A DNA stretch of 64,000 bases, taken from contig JAFIGV010000024.1 in the NCBI GenBank assembly GCA_017849575.1, positions 1 through 64,000 on the forward strand, in the 5' to 3' direction. The notes below the pieces were generated by a model. The model saw only the letters and a program-made list of their open reading frames with translations. It was not told where the DNA came from and did no database searches. Origin of the DNA: Flavipsychrobacter sp. (GTDB lineage Bacteria > Bacteroidota > Bacteroidia > Chitinophagales > Chitinophagaceae). Both the position numbers and the translations under genes were made by a program. Shown piece by piece: positions 8,601-18,516 of this stretch (position 1 is its first letter; every line of letters begins with the position of its first letter).

Positions 8601-9564
8601 CTCCGTATTCCGGCGTCATCACGTACATGCTCAGGTCGCTGTAATCGGTGATCTGTGTATCGCTCTGACCGATGCCCGATGTCTCGAGGATGATCAGATC
8701 GTATTTTGCTGCTTTGAGAATATTGACAGCATCGAAAATGTATTTCGACACCGCCAGATTGCTTTGGCGGGTTGCCATAGAGCGCATATACACCCGGTCG
8801 TTGCGGATGGCATTCATGCGGATGCGGTCGCCCAGCAAAGCGCCGCCGGTTTTCTTTTTTGAAGGATCGACGGAAATGATCCCAATATGTTTGTCTTTGA
8901 AATCGAGTAAAAATCTCCTGACGATCTCATCCACCAGCGAACTTTTTCCTGCACCACCCGTACCGGTAATACCCAGCACCGGAACACCGGAAACTGAAGC
9001 TTGTTCTGCTACTTTTTTCAGCATGGCTTGTGTCTCGGGCAGATCGTGATAATTCTCTGCTGCCGAAATAAGCCTTGCGATGGATTTGGCATCGTGCTGT
9101 GCCAAATGTCCCGCTTCACCATTCAGTTGATTGCCAGTCGGAAAATCCGATTGCTCGATCAGATCATCTATCATGCCCTGCAACCCCATGGCTCTTCCAT
9201 CGTCGGGCGAATAGATGCGGGTGATGCCATATTCCTGAAGCTCAGCAATTTCCTCAGGCAATATAACGCCGCCGCCGCCGCCAAAGATTTTTATATGTCC
9301 GCAGCCTTTTTCCTTCAAAAGGTCGTGCATGTATTTAAAGTATTCCACATGCCCGCCCTGATAGGAGGTCATGGCAATAGCATTGGCGTCTTCCTGAATG
9401 GCGCAGTTAACCACATCCTGCACACTGCGGTCGTGACCTAAATGGATCACTTCTACTCCACTCGACTGCATCACTCTGCGCATGATGTTGATGGAGGCGT
9501 CGTGACCATCAAAAAGCGAAGCTGCGGTAACGATACGTACCTTATTTTTTGGCGTATAAGACAT
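5686..9564 (-). CDS. icmF: Fused acyl-CoA mutase IcmF with inserted DUF559 domain
   Basis: A B12-dependent acyl-CoA mutase (isobutyryl/methylmalonyl-CoA type) fused to its G-protein chaperone. Order: B12-binding domain with DGHDAS at residues 19-24 (H21 is the expected cobalt ligand), a MeaB-like GTPase with GTGGAGKSS near 198-206 and [11 protein letters not shown] later, then the mutase barrel ([63 protein letters not shown]). Known IcmF proteins are about 1,100 aa; this one is 1,292. The excess is an in-frame 169-codon insertion (residues about 721-890) between RPYYN and [10 protein letters not shown], carrying a DUF559 nuclease-like domain. The reading frame stays open on both sides. Whether the mutase is active with the insert is unknown. 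Confidence 0.93.
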   Translation of the reverse strand: MSYTPKNKVRIVTAASLFDGHDASINIMRRVMQSSGVEVIHLGHDRSVQDVVNCAIQEDANAIAMTSYQGGHVEYFKYMHDLLKEKGCGHIKIFGGGGGVILPEEIAELQEYGITRIYSPDDGRAMGLQGMIDDLIEQSDFPTGNQLNGEAGHLAQHDAKSIARLISAAENYHDLPETQAMLKKVAEQASVSGVPVLGITGTGGAGKSSLVDEIVRRFLLDFKDKHIGIISVDPSKKKTGGALLGDRIRMNAIRNDRVYMRSMATRQSNLAVSKYIFDAVNILKAAKYDLIILETSGIGQSDTQITDYSDLSMYVMTPEYGAATQLEKIDMLDFADIVVINKFDKRGAMDALRDVKKQYQRNHKLFEKQADEMPVYGTIASQFNDPGTNTMYKALMDVVVRKTGNEALTSKFEITNEMSEKIYIIPPNRTRYLSEITENNRNYDKWVKKQSEIAQKLFGLRKTIDTLQESKIEDKDRLIKQLEEVYSKLSMDLDPKNLHLLQNWESKKRHYQDEYYIFRVREKELKIKTHTESLSHTQIPKVAVPGFEAWGEILKWALSENFPGEFPYAAGIYPFKREGEDPTRMFAGEGGPERTNKRFHYVSLGMPAKRLSTAFDSVTLYGQDPDHRPDIYGKIGNSGVSVPTLDDAKKLYSGFNLADPKTSVSMTINGPAPTLTAFFMNAAIDQQCEIYIRQNGLEEEVCKKIDAIYASKGTPRPYYNCLPPTPSEGGGDTDDSQLIHGLSTADKLIYERLKLYAKEMRSAPTEAEAILWNLLRDKQLDGLKFRRQHVLGRYLVDFVCLRERLVIEVAGSIHQLPEMKDSDEQRTAWLNEKGFSVLRFSNTEIMRAGDQVLEKIRKAVSSAQKESQTGVSKSEGNLSPSPSGRAGEGLPEGNDGLGLMLLGVTGDQVLPAEVYAKIKAETLKQVRGTVQADILKEDQAQNTCIFSTEFSLRVMGDVQQYFIDQGVRNFYSVSISGYHIAEAGANPISQLAFTISNGFTFVEYYLSRGMHIDDFAPNLSFFFSNGVDPEYSVIGRVARRIWAKAMKLKYGGNERSQMLKYHIQTSGRSLHAQEIDFNDIRTTLQALYAIYDNCNSLHTNAYDEAITTPTEESVRRAMAIQLIINKELGLAKNENPLQGSFIIEELTDLVEEAVYAEFDRITERGGVLGAMETMYQRGKIQEESLYYETLKHTGEYPIIGVNTFLSSKGSPTVLPREVIRSTTEEKEFQIASVQNLWKRNEDKGEEMLKRLQQVAINNGNIFEELMETVKFCSLGQITKALFEVGGQYRRNM
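6897..7403 (-). mobile_element. DUF559-encoding element inserted in frame in icmF
   Basis: About 507 bp (169 codons) bounded by imperfect G/C-rich inverted repeats: GCCTCCCCCCAACCCCCTCC at the 7403 end and, on the opposite strand, GCCCCTCCCCAGCCCTCCCC at the 6897 end. Each continues into an internal palindrome (CTCCGAGGGAG-like). Inside is a DUF559 domain: [50 protein letters not shown] and [15 protein letters not shown]559 belongs to the PD-(D/E)xK/Vsr-like nuclease fold. By position the acidic residues are D797 and E808; the Asp usual in the EVDG motif is Ala810 here (codon GCT). No stop codon interrupts the host frame. Boundaries are set by the repeats and by where IcmF similarity stops; no target duplication was seen. 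Confidence 0.82.
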
Positions 9565-9670
9565 AGCTCAGAATACTGTGAATAGTAAATTATTAACGCC
9601 CTTCGTTCAGAGCGAAGAAGCGGGCTGCTAAGTTACAAAACAGGAGAGAAAGGCTATAATGAGCGGTGCT

Positions 9671-10288
9671 TTATAGTTTAAGGCAAAATCCGAGCTGAAC
9701 GATGCTTAATCCATCGTAGCCTGCTTCACCAAATACACCAAAGTTTTGACCGGGATAATAGCGGGCTCCTACACGAAACAGTGGGTAAATATGTGCCTTA
9801 TTTTCACTGGGGCGGTAAGGGGGAATATTACCATAGCTGTACTTCTGATAATCTACCGACAATCCCGCACCTGCATAAATATCCGCCCGGGGGTTGCGCA
9901 CCCAATGGCTGAAATGATAATTTGCGGACAGCGAAAGTGCAAAAGTGTTTACATCGTCGTAGTGCACTACCTGCGGCGAATAGCCGAAATAAGAATAGTG
10001 AAATGTACCATAGCCGAGCGAAGTGACCAAACCGATATGATCAGTGGCTGGCAGCTCAAACTTTACATACATGGGTCCAAACCCGGTAGTCTTAAGGTGG
10101 GTGTATCCTGCCGGAACCTCGTAGCCGATACGGTAAAGATGCGGAAAGCCCAGACCCAGCGAAAGGACCCTGGTGCCTTGTGAAAAAGCGGGTTGTCCGC
10201 CGGCATTACCGGTAGCTTCTGCAGTCTGCTGTGCAAAGCTGCTTGATACCATCGCAGAGATAAGGCAAAGCGTCAGGACGGACTTCAT
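9671..10288 (-). CDS. Outer-membrane beta-barrel protein, function unknown
   Basis: The protein starts MKSVLTLCLISAMVSSSFAQ, a clear signal peptide; an ATG two codons upstream is equally possible. The mature part alternates polar and aromatic residues (GPMYVKFELPATDHIGLVTSLGYG, ADIYAGAGLSVDYQKYSYG, HIYPLFRVGARYYPGQNFGV) and ends in FCLKL, as expected of a small barrel with 8-10 strands. I cannot name a ligand. It is followed on the same strand by icmF, about 100 nt away. Confidence 0.75.
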   Translation of the reverse strand: MKSVLTLCLISAMVSSSFAQQTAEATGNAGGQPAFSQGTRVLSLGLGFPHLYRIGYEVPAGYTHLKTTGFGPMYVKFELPATDHIGLVTSLGYGTFHYSYFGYSPQVVHYDDVNTFALSLSANYHFSHWVRNPRADIYAGAGLSVDYQKYSYGNIPPYRPSENKAHIYPLFRVGARYYPGQNFGVFGEAGYDGLSIVQLGFCLKL

Positions 10289-10392
10289 GCGCAAAATTGT
10301 GGTTTAAAAATAAGCTTTGTTTTACAATACAATCATCTTGCCGGGTTCTACCAACAACGCAGCGGCCACAAAAATATTTGCAGGAGCACAAT

Positions 10393-10414
10393 AAAAAAGC
10401 AGCCTTGCGGCTGC
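10393..10414 (-). terminator. Rho-independent terminator after the His-rich barrel gene
   Basis: On the minus strand GCAGCC-GCAA-GGCTGC (10414-10399) is followed by TTTTTT, 28 nt past the stop codon of the gene at 10442. Confidence 0.85.
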
Positions 10415-10441
10415 CTTACTCCAATATGATTCGTTGAGAGA

Positions 10442-11206
10442 CTATTCTTCGATATCTGAGCTCTTCTTTGATTTTGGTGCATCATCCTCATCTTCGTCGT
10501 CAGACATGTCCATGTGACGATGCTCCATACCAGGCTCCATGTGGTGGCCTCTTCCATGATGATGGTGTCCGCCGAAGTTCAACTGGATGCCCATGTTAAC
10601 TGTTTTACCAAAGGTAAAGTTGAAATCAGAAGTAGTGGTTTCTGCAGGACCGGTAAGATCGTAGTTTTTCTTTTGGTAGTTAAGACCTCCGTAAGACATA
10701 GTAAATGCCATTCCGCTGGTAACGTTGGCACCTATCGCGGGGAACCAACCTACATAGAAACCATTGTAGCTAGTTTCTACATCCGGAGTACCTGCAATAC
10801 CATCGTCATAAGTATTCTTTCCATGAAGGTAGCTCAGGTTCAACTGGCTGTACACAAAGAAAATTTTGCCCAAAGGCATAGTATGACGGATGAAAGGTCC
10901 AACCATCAACTCTGTCATCTTATTTTCGGAGGTAATGCTACCATTGTCATTGGTGTTGGTGCGCATGCCAATGCTGAAGTTGATACCTGCACCAAAATAT
11001 TTGTTGAACTGAAAACCAAGACCGGGAGAAAAATTCCAGTTTCTGTATTTAGTGATATTGTCAGCAGTGCCTGGCAATCCATCGTCGTCAGTCTGCTTGC
11101 TCGCGCTGTATCCTGCATCACCATAAAGAAAGAGGCTTCCAGCCTTTTGCGCATGCGCCGTAGCTACCGCTCCAACAGCAAGAATAGCAAGGAAAAATTT
11201 TTTCAT
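10442..11206 (-). CDS. Outer-membrane barrel with His-rich acidic C-terminal tail
   Basis: A 254-aa secreted protein with signal peptide MKKFFLAILAVGAVATAHAQ and a porin-like barrel region (WNFSPGLGFQFNKYFGAGINFSIGM, MTELMVGPFIRHTMPLGKIFFVYSQLNLSYLHG). After the last strand-like segment (NMGIQLNFGG) comes an unusual tail with HHHHGRGHHMEPGMEHRHMD and then DDEDEDDAPKSKKSS. Seven to nine histidines next to an acidic run suggest metal binding or an unstructured periplasmic tail. A promoter is visible upstream and a terminator downstream, so it is probably monocistronic. Confidence 0.8.
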   Translation of the reverse strand: MKKFFLAILAVGAVATAHAQKAGSLFLYGDAGYSASKQTDDDGLPGTADNITKYRNWNFSPGLGFQFNKYFGAGINFSIGMRTNTNDNGSITSENKMTELMVGPFIRHTMPLGKIFFVYSQLNLSYLHGKNTYDDGIAGTPDVETSYNGFYVGWFPAIGANVTSGMAFTMSYGGLNYQKKNYDLTGPAETTTSDFNFTFGKTVNMGIQLNFGGHHHHGRGHHMEPGMEHRHMDMSDDEDEDDAPKSKKSSDIEE

Positions 11207-11234
11207 ATAGATTAAGCGTGTTTAATTTATCCAA

Positions 11235-11266
11235 CAAATGTAATAGTCCGTATTTATTAATGCAAT
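11235..11266 (-). promoter_or_regulatory. Bacteroidota-type promoter for the gene at 10442
   Basis: Minus strand: a TTG near 11265 as -33, about 20 nt of spacer, and TACATTTG at 11242-11235 as the -7 element (TAnnTTTG). The start codon is 28 nt downstream. Confidence 0.6.
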
Positions 11267-11375
11267 AGGGCGAAAGATATTTGTTGGCGCGCTTTACGGG
11301 TCGCTCTAATTCGTTGACGACATTGTAAAATGCGCCTGATGCGGACTTTGGGCCGGTTATCACCTCAGCCCATCC

Positions 11376-11894
11376 TTAGTTCTCTTTAAACCAGCCACTG
11401 TACATCACATAGTTATTGGCAATACGTTCCACTTCTCCCTTCAGCAGCTCCTGACTGATGTCTTTCACTTTTTTAGCGGGCACACCGGCAAAAATGCTTC
11501 CGGGAGGAATGACCGTGTTTTCCAACACCACGGCACCTGCTGCCACTATGCTGTTGCTGCCAATCTTCACATTGTCCATCACTATGGCGCCCATACCTAT
11601 AAGCACATTGTCTTCTACCGTGCAGCCGTGAACAATAGCATTGTGACCAATCGAAACATTATTACCAATGATCGTCTTTGTCTTTTGATACGTGCAGTGA
11701 ATACAAGCGCCATCCTGCACATTTACCTTATTACCCATACGGATGCTGTTCACATCGCCGCGAACTACCGCATTGAACCATACGGAACATTCTTCACCCA
11801 TTACCACATCGCCCACAATGGTGGCGTTGGGAGCTACAAAGCAACTTTCGGGTATCTGCGGATGTGTGCCCTTTACTGGTAAAATGACTGCCAT
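11376..11894 (-). CDS. Gamma-carbonic-anhydrase-like hexapeptide-repeat protein
   Basis: A 172-aa left-handed beta-helix protein with hexapeptide repeats (NATIVGDVVMGEECSVWFNAVVRGD, VNVQDGACIH, NNVSIGHNAIVHGCTVEDNVLIGMGAIVMDN). The histidines in GACIHCTYQ, IGHNAIVHGC fit the zinc ligands of the gamma-CA/YrdA/PaaY group. Proteins of this type bind zinc as trimers; only some hydrate CO2, so activity cannot be assigned. It follows the glycosyltransferase gene on the same strand. Confidence 0.88.
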   Translation of the reverse strand: MAVILPVKGTHPQIPESCFVAPNATIVGDVVMGEECSVWFNAVVRGDVNSIRMGNKVNVQDGACIHCTYQKTKTIIGNNVSIGHNAIVHGCTVEDNVLIGMGAIVMDNVKIGSNSIVAAGAVVLENTVIPPGSIFAGVPAKKVKDISQELLKGEVERIANNYVMYSGWFKEN

Positions 11895-11935
11895 AGCTTA
11901 GCTTGTGTTTTAACTTTTGCGGAAGCTCCCCGAAC

Positions 11936-12652
11936 TTATTTGAAAAGGTTATACTTCAGGATACAATAAATGGCTCTGAAACCGTCTTTCCAGCCAATCT
12001 TTTTACCCTCTTCATAAGTTCTTCCGTAGTAAGAAATGCCCACTTCGTAAATTCTTATCTTAGGAATCCTCGCCACCTTCGCCGTAATCTCTGGCTCAAA
12101 GCCAAAACGGTTTTCTTCCAGCTTTATGCTTTGAATCACCTCCCGACGAAACAGCTTGTAGCAGGTTTCCATATCGGTAAGGTTAAGATTGGTGAGCATA
12201 TTGGAAAGCGTGGTAAGCCAGCGATTGCCGATAGAATGCCAGAAAAATAAGATACGGTGCGGATTTCCACCAATGAAGCGCGATCCAAAAACCACATCGG
12301 CAAAACCATCGAGAATAGGCTGCAATAAAATATTGTATTCATTAGGGTCATACTCCAGATCCGCATCCTGAATGATCACAAAATCGCCGGTAGCTTTTTG
12401 AATACCGGTACGCAATGCCGCTCCCTTGCCCTGATTCACTTCGTGTTTGTAATAAGTGATAGGCAAGTCCGTATTGGCTGCTTTGTAAGCCAGGATTGCT
12501 TCTTCGGTATTGTCTCTGGAGCAATCGTTAACAATGATTACTTCCTTCTGCATATCCGCAACGAGCAGGACCGCCTTCACTTTATCCAGAATGAGATGAA
12601 TAGTGCGCCCTTCATTATATGCTGGTATGACGATAGAAAGTGTTTGTGCCAT
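11936..12652 (-). CDS. Family 2 glycosyltransferase, dolichol-P-mannose-synthase-like
   Basis: The 238-aa protein shows the GT-A fold motifs of GT2: [27 protein letters not shown], the nucleotide-sugar region [10 protein letters not shown], the metal-binding [11 protein letters not shown], and [10 protein letters not shown]. No membrane helices follow the catalytic domain, unlike DPM1/ArnC proteins with C-terminal anchors. It probably moves a sugar to a lipid or glycan; the substrate is unknown. A TACTTTTG -7 element lies 16 nt upstream (12676-12669). Confidence 0.9.
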   Translation of the reverse strand: MAQTLSIVIPAYNEGRTIHLILDKVKAVLLVADMQKEVIIVNDCSRDNTEEAILAYKAANTDLPITYYKHEVNQGKGAALRTGIQKATGDFVIIQDADLEYDPNEYNILLQPILDGFADVVFGSRFIGGNPHRILFFWHSIGNRWLTTLSNMLTNLNLTDMETCYKLFRREVIQSIKLEENRFGFEPEITAKVARIPKIRIYEVGISYYGRTYEEGKKIGWKDGFRAIYCILKYNLFK

Positions 12653-12668
12653 TTCAGAAGAAAGAGTT

Positions 12669-12676
12669 CAAAAGTA
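12669..12676 (-). promoter_or_regulatory. -7 element TACTTTTG for the GT2 gene
   Basis: Minus-strand TACTTTTG matches TAnnTTTG and lies 16 nt before the ATG at 12652, in the divergent gap with thyA. No good -33 was identified. Confidence 0.45.
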
Positions 12677-12746
12677 AATAGTTAGGCTATGATGTTGGTA
12701 AAATGTTTTGAAATTTGCCCCACGAATCTTGAATTTTGAAGCGACG

Positions 12747-13541
12747 ATGCAACAATACTTAGATCTGTTACAGCACATCCTCGACAAAGGCAATGAAAAA
12801 TCTGACCGCACAGGCACAGGTACCATCAGCGTCTTTGGCTATCAGATGCGCTTCGATCTTGCTGACGGTTTTCCGCTGGTGACAACTAAAAAGTTGCATC
12901 TGAAGTCCATCATTTATGAGTTGCTCTGGTTTCTGAGAGGAGACACCAACATTCGGTATCTAAAGGAGCACAACGTGAGCATCTGGAATGAATGGGCAAA
13001 TGAGAACGGCGATCTCGGTCCGGTTTACGGACACCAATGGAGAAGCTGGACCGGTGCCGATGGCAATACTTACGATCAGATTGCCGATGTGTTGCAGCAG
13101 ATAAAAAACAACCCCGACAGCCGGCGCATGATTGTAAATGCATGGAATGTTGCCGACCTGCCCAAAATGGCGCTGAGCCCCTGCCATGCACTGTTTCAAT
13201 TTTATGTTGCTAATGGAAAGCTAAGTTGTCAGTTGTACCAGCGCAGCGCAGATGTATTTCTGGGTGTGCCTTTCAATATTGCTTCTTACGCTTTGCTCAC
13301 CCTGATGATGGCGCAGGTTACCGGTTTGCTGCCGGGCGAATTCATCCATACTTTTGGCGATGTGCATTTGTACAGCAATCATATAGAACAGGCAAAACTG
13401 CAACTAACCCGTACGCCTTTTCCATTGCCCACGATGAAACTGAATCCCGCTGTGCAAAACCTGTTCGACTTTACCTACGACGACTTTACGCTTGAGAACT
13501 ACCAGTGCCATCCGCATATTAAAGCGCCGGTGGCTGTTTAG
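12747..13541 (+). CDS. thyA: Thymidylate synthase
   Basis: Makes dTMP from dUMP with methylene-tetrahydrofolate. From the ATG at 12747 the product is 264 aa, the usual ThyA size, and begins [15 protein letters not shown]; an in-frame ATG at 12708 would add 13 residues absent from the family. Motifs: [34 protein letters not shown], the active-site cysteine in [34 protein letters not shown] and [13 protein letters not shown]. It is followed 29 nt later by folA, which regenerates its folate cofactor. Confidence 0.98.
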   Translation: MQQYLDLLQHILDKGNEKSDRTGTGTISVFGYQMRFDLADGFPLVTTKKLHLKSIIYELLWFLRGDTNIRYLKEHNVSIWNEWANENGDLGPVYGHQWRSWTGADGNTYDQIADVLQQIKNNPDSRRMIVNAWNVADLPKMALSPCHALFQFYVANGKLSCQLYQRSADVFLGVPFNIASYALLTLMMAQVTGLLPGEFIHTFGDVHLYSNHIEQAKLQLTRTPFPLPTMKLNPAVQNLFDFTYDDFTLENYQCHPHIKAPVAV

Positions 13542-13570
13542 CTTTTTATGAGTTTTTAGAATTCTACAAC

Positions 13571-14074
13571 ATGATACTCTCTGCCATCGTTGCCGTTGCC
13601 GAAAACAATGCCATTGGTAAAAACAACCAGTTGCCCTGGTACCTGCCCGATGATTTGAAATTTTTTAAAAAAACAACGCTGGGCAAGCCTGTGCTCATGG
13701 GCAGAAAAACATTTGAAAGTCTTGGGAAGCCCTTGCCCGCCAGAACGAACATTGTGCTATCCAGGCAGCATGGATTGAAACTTCCTGATGGTGTATTGTT
13801 GTTTTCGGATATCAAGTCAGCTTTAAGCAGCATGGAAGAGACAAACGCAGAGGAAGGCTTTATTATCGGCGGCGGAAAAATATTTGAAGAAACATTTTCA
13901 CTGATTGACAGACTGTATCTTACCCGGGTGCATACTAAGGTGGAAGATGCAGATGTCTTCTTTCCTGAGATTGACCACACACACTGGAAACTCTCGTGGC
14001 ATGAAGATCATCCTGCCGACGAAAAACATGCTTTTGCATTTACCTTCCAACAATTAGAGCGCATCAATCTGTGA
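13571..14074 (+). CDS. folA: Dihydrofolate reductase
   Basis: A 167-aa DHFR that reduces the dihydrofolate produced by ThyA. Motifs: MILSAIVAVAENNAIGKNNQLPWYLPDDLKFF cut at residue 32, where the PW motif and the acidic D27-like residue lie, GKPVLMGRKTFESLGKPLP, and GFIIGGGKIFEE. It sits 29 nt after thyA, and its TGA overlaps the GTG start of the next gene. Confidence 0.97.
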   Translation: MILSAIVAVAENNAIGKNNQLPWYLPDDLKFFKKTTLGKPVLMGRKTFESLGKPLPARTNIVLSRQHGLKLPDGVLLFSDIKSALSSMEETNAEEGFIIGGGKIFEETFSLIDRLYLTRVHTKVEDADVFFPEIDHTHWKLSWHEDHPADEKHAFAFTFQQLERINL

Positions 14075-14649
14075 GTAAGGGACACCAGTTTCGAAAATAT
14101 ATCAGCTATCGGCGCAAAGCCAAAGCAAGGCACGGCGTTCATTCGCCTTTTGTATATGCTTTGAGCGAATATTTACTGAAGGCGAATATTCATACGCCGC
14201 TTATTCTGGCAACATCGCACCACAAAAAACTGGTCAACAAACTCATAAGCTACTTCGGCTGTAATAATATTTTGTGGGTTACCAATAAGGATGGCGAATC
14301 AGAAACTTTCCTGTCCATTAAGAGAGAAGAAAATGGCGTACAACTGCGTACCGAACGGTTTAACTACGACCAGTATAAGGAATATCCTGCTCCGGACTTA
14401 TACCTTTTCGACCTCAGAGCGCCCGGAGACTGGCGGCTGGCATGGGAAAAATATAAAGACAAGCTGAGTCCAAACGCTGTTCTACTCATCATCTCCATCC
14501 ACCATTCCCAAGCTCATACCGAAGCCTGGGAAACGATTAGCGCCGCCACAATGGTAAAAATGAGCATTGATCTTTATCGGGTAGGCTTACTTTTTTTCCG
14601 GGAGGAGTTTAAAGAGAAGCAGCATTTTGTGCTAAGGACCAAGGCATAA
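14071..14649 (+). CDS. Degenerate class I methyltransferase-like protein
   Basis: A 192-aa protein starting at a GTG that overlaps the folA stop by 4 nt (GTGA), so translation is probably coupled. The N terminus (YRRKAKARHGVHSPFVYALSEYLL) and C terminus (IDLYRVGLLFFREEFKEKQHFVLR) resemble a Bacteroidota family of class I SAM-dependent methyltransferases. The expected glycine-rich SAM motif (E-x-G-x-G-x-G) is missing: the region reads ISYFGCNNILWVTNKDGES. It also appears shorter than full members. I infer a protein that has lost SAM binding, or a diverged one of unknown role. Confidence 0.65.
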   Translation: MSKGHQFRKYISYRRKAKARHGVHSPFVYALSEYLLKANIHTPLILATSHHKKLVNKLISYFGCNNILWVTNKDGESETFLSIKREENGVQLRTERFNYDQYKEYPAPDLYLFDLRAPGDWRLAWEKYKDKLSPNAVLLIISIHHSQAHTEAWETISAATMVKMSIDLYRVGLLFFREEFKEKQHFVLRTKA

Positions 14650-14678
14650 AAAAACCGCAACGTGTTGATGCGGTTTTT
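14650..14678. terminator. Bidirectional terminator between folA operon and pepP
   Basis: Perfect 10-bp stem AAAAACCGCA (14650-14659) and TGCGGTTTTT (14669-14678), nine-base loop. It has a T-run on both strands and serves the convergent operons. Confidence 0.9.
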
Positions 14679-14696
14679 ACTAAGTTGACGGACCTA

Positions 14697-15992
14697 TTAT
14701 TTCTTTTTCTTCATGGCGGCTTCTATCTCTTCCACTGTAATCGGGATGCCTTTGAAGAGATCAATATTTCCGGTCTTGGTAAGCCAGTAATTGTTTTCGA
14801 TACGTATGCCCATCTGTTCTTCTTCTATGTAGATGCCGGGCTCAATGGTAAACAACATGCCTTCTTTCACCGGTTCATTGCGGGTACCCACATCGTGCAC
14901 ATCGAGCCCAAGGTGATGACCGATGCCGTGATAAAAATATTTGCGATAAGCCGGATTTGCCGGATCCTGATTTTTTACATCCGCTTTGGAGATTAACCCG
15001 ATTTTTATCAACTGCTTTTCCATTTCCATGTTCACCTTGTTGATGTAATCTGCATAGTTGATACCGGGCTTCAGGATGGATGCACAATAGTTATGCACGG
15101 CGAGACAGGCGTTATATACTTCTTTTTGCCGCTTCGAAAATTTACCGTTTACCGGAATTGTCCGCGTAAGGTCTGCATTATAATTTCCGTATTCTGCTCC
15201 AAAATCCATCAGCAGCAAATCTCCGTCTTTACACTCACGGTTGTTTTCTACATAGTGCAGCACACGTGCGCTATCGCCTGAGGCTATGATGCAGCCGTAG
15301 GCATGACGGGTGGCGCGATTGCGCAGAAACTCATGGGTGATCTCGGCTTCTATTTCGTACTCCATCACACCGGGCTGCACAAATTGCAATACGCGCTCAA
15401 ATGCTTTGCGCGTAATGTCAATAGCTACCCTGGTTACTTCTACTTCTTCCTTCGTTTTTACCGAACGTAACTCTTTCATGATGCGTGCTGCGCGTTCATA
15501 ATGATGCAACGGATAGCGCTTCATAAAGTCATGCACAAACAACAAGTCTATGCGTGGATTTTCGGTATTGAGGCGGTCGTTTTCATTGGTATTCAGATAG
15601 ACAGTGTCGGCATGGTGCATCCAGAGATGGAGCTGCGCTTCAATGCTATCCACAAACTGCACGTTTTGAATGCCGGAAATAGCTGTGGCTTCATCTTTTC
15701 TGAACAAATGACCATTCCATTTTTCCAGATGTTCATTGGGTCGTTGCACTACCAGCACCTCTTGAGCAGTTCCGTCTGCATTGTCGGGGTAGAGAATGAC
15801 CATGGTTTTTTCCTGCACAATACCACATAGCCATACCACATCAGAGTTTGCCTTGTAGCTATACACCGCATCACCGTTTTCCGGCAGTACAGGGTTGTAA
15901 TGAAAAATGGCAATACTGTTGGGCTTCATCTTTTTCATGAAGCGTTGGCGGTTTTGTGTGTAAAGCCTTGGTGTGATTGGCAAATATTTCAT
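14697..15992 (-). CDS. pepP: Xaa-Pro aminopeptidase (aminopeptidase P)
   Basis: A 431-aa metallopeptidase of family M24B that removes N-terminal residues preceding proline. The N-terminal creatinase-like domain is followed by the pita-bread catalytic domain with the metal ligands: LLMDFGAEYGNYNADLTRT (two Asp), GIGHHLGLDVHD (His), TIEPGIYI (Glu) and GIRIENNY (Glu). It is cytoplasmic, since no signal peptide is seen. Confidence 0.95.
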   Translation of the reverse strand: MKYLPITPRLYTQNRQRFMKKMKPNSIAIFHYNPVLPENGDAVYSYKANSDVVWLCGIVQEKTMVILYPDNADGTAQEVLVVQRPNEHLEKWNGHLFRKDEATAISGIQNVQFVDSIEAQLHLWMHHADTVYLNTNENDRLNTENPRIDLLFVHDFMKRYPLHHYERAARIMKELRSVKTKEEVEVTRVAIDITRKAFERVLQFVQPGVMEYEIEAEITHEFLRNRATRHAYGCIIASGDSARVLHYVENNRECKDGDLLLMDFGAEYGNYNADLTRTIPVNGKFSKRQKEVYNACLAVHNYCASILKPGINYADYINKVNMEMEKQLIKIGLISKADVKNQDPANPAYRKYFYHGIGHHLGLDVHDVGTRNEPVKEGMLFTIEPGIYIEEEQMGIRIENNYWLTKTGNIDLFKGIPITVEEIEAAMKKKK

Positions 15993-16033
15993 ACTAAAAA
16001 ATAAGGCGATGAAGGTAAGAACTATTAAAAAGA

Positions 16034-16092
16034 AATCTCCCCCTTGAAGCGGGGGAGATTAGACAAAAAAATTCCCCCGAAAACGGGGGAAT
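16034..16092. terminator. Two tandem GC-rich hairpins
   Basis: Hairpin 1: AATCTCCCCC / GGGGGAGATT (16034-16043 and 16051-16060). Hairpin 2: ATTCCCCCG / CGGGGGAAT (16071-16079 and 16084-16092). They lie between pepP and the upstream lipoprotein gene, both on the minus strand. The A-run between them is a T-run on the minus strand after hairpin 2, so this can terminate the lipoprotein transcript. Confidence 0.65.
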
Positions 16093-16187
16093 AAACTGGC
16101 GCTTTTCGAGCGAAACTTTTTGTTGAAGGCCTGGCATCTGCAAACTGAGCTGGTAACGAGGGGCTGTAAGATGCACATAGCGCAGGC

Positions 16188-17120
16188 CTATCGCGTGAAT
16201 GTAGCCACCAGGGTCTTGTCGTTGGAGTTTACAAGTGTACCTCTGTAAGTATTAACACTGCTGCCATTCTTTAGATTCACCACCCAATCTACCGGGCCGT
16301 TGCTACCGGAGTAGTAGTGCACCCATACCTCATACTTTCCTGAAGGAGGGGTGGTGTTATAAAAGATATTTTCGGGGCCGTAAGCATAAGTATTGTCATA
16401 GTCCAGTTCGCCGCCGGAAGTAGAAGTACTGTTTCCATAATAGATCTTGTTTCCGTTGGGTTCTATCAGCCAAAGATCAATATCGGCTTCCTTATTCCAG
16501 GTCAGCGTCGCATAGATGTCTCCTGTACCCGTGTTGAAGGTCTTATATCGAATGCGTCTTGGAGGCGACCAGTAGCGGATATCGTTTAGAAAACTCAGAT
16601 CCGGTATATTGGCCTGCAAGGGTGGCTGAAATACCTGTACCGTTGCCCCAACATCCAGATTTTCCATCACCATGGGTTTTGCATTAAGCAATAGACCACA
16701 CATACCCGGAGGGCTACAGCATTGTCTGAATTTTTGGCTACCTGAGGTAATCTTGTTCACCACATTCCCCGCTGCATCTACCGTCACCATCATATACTCA
16801 GAGGTACCGTCGAGTTGCACATAAAGGATTTTCGCTGAGGAAGCCGACTCAATTTCAAAGTCGAAGGTGTTTCCGGGAGTGAGGATAATATTCGGTGTCA
16901 GCACATTCAGATCGATACCATAGTTGGTACCGGCCGGCGCAGGAATGTTTCCGGTTTTTCTTACCGCCCCCTCAATGTTGAGATTCGCAGCGAGGCTAGC
17001 GGCATCATTGACATACAAGGTGTCGTTTTGTAGGTCACCCGATCCACTTTCTTTTTTGCAGCTTTCACCCAATCCCAGGCAAAGTACGGATGCTGCAAGC
17101 AACAAGCTTTTGAGTTTCAT
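16188..17120 (-). CDS. Lipoprotein with DUF2135/YfaP-like domain
   Basis: A 310-aa predicted lipoprotein: hydrophobic leader LLLAASVLCLGLG, then ESCKKESGSG, the usual Bacteroidota lipobox. The C-terminal third (TLTWNKEADIDLWLIEPNG, GGELDYDNTYAYGPENIFY, SGKYEVWVHYYSG) matches the DUF2135/YfaP-type beta-sandwich, often found on surface proteins. The middle contains CCSPPGMCG, a possible disulfide cluster. Function unknown; probably outer-membrane anchored. Confidence 0.75.
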   Translation of the reverse strand: MKLKSLLLAASVLCLGLGESCKKESGSGDLQNDTLYVNDAASLAANLNIEGAVRKTGNIPAPAGTNYGIDLNVLTPNIILTPGNTFDFEIESASSAKILYVQLDGTSEYMMVTVDAAGNVVNKITSGSQKFRQCCSPPGMCGLLLNAKPMVMENLDVGATVQVFQPPLQANIPDLSFLNDIRYWSPPRRIRYKTFNTGTGDIYATLTWNKEADIDLWLIEPNGNKIYYGNSTSTSGGELDYDNTYAYGPENIFYNTTPPSGKYEVWVHYYSGSNGPVDWVVNLKNGSSVNTYRGTLVNSNDKTLVATFTR

Positions 17121-17286
17121 GTTTGATGATTTTTATTGTTATTCATATGGGTCGTTCTATCTAGGACTTCTATTAAAGGCTTGATTATCCATCGCCATAT
17201 TTCGACTTCAAAATGACAAAATATCAAGGCACTGAGCAATAGCCATTTCTGGTCAATTCTTTGCGCTTTGGGAATAATGGAGCATG

Positions 17287-17314
17287 AAAAAAGCCGTCTT
17301 CTTTCGGAGACGGC
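17287..17314 (-). terminator. Terminator after ychF
   Basis: On the minus strand GCCGTCT...AGACGGC (17314-17293) is followed by TTTTTT. It lies 34 nt past the ychF stop codon. Confidence 0.85.
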
Positions 17315-17347
17315 CTGAAAGGCTTCAAAAAATTTCTTTGGTAATGA

Positions 17348-18445
<1,098 letters not shown>

Positions 18446-18465
18446 TGCTTTTTGAAAAATTTGCG

Positions 18466-18473
18466 CAAAACTA
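18466..18473 (-). promoter_or_regulatory. -7 element TAGTTTTG for ychF
   Basis: Minus-strand TAnnTTTG match 20 nt before the ychF start codon. No clear -33 was seen at 19-21 nt. Confidence 0.45.
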
Positions 18474-18516
18474 ACTAATTATTTAAAGGCACTGCCGAAG
18501 GCAAATTATCGTGCGG

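Noticed and set aside
9565-9670. Cobalamin riboswitch before icmF
   Set aside because: The gap is only about 100 nt and shows no B12-box-like sequence.
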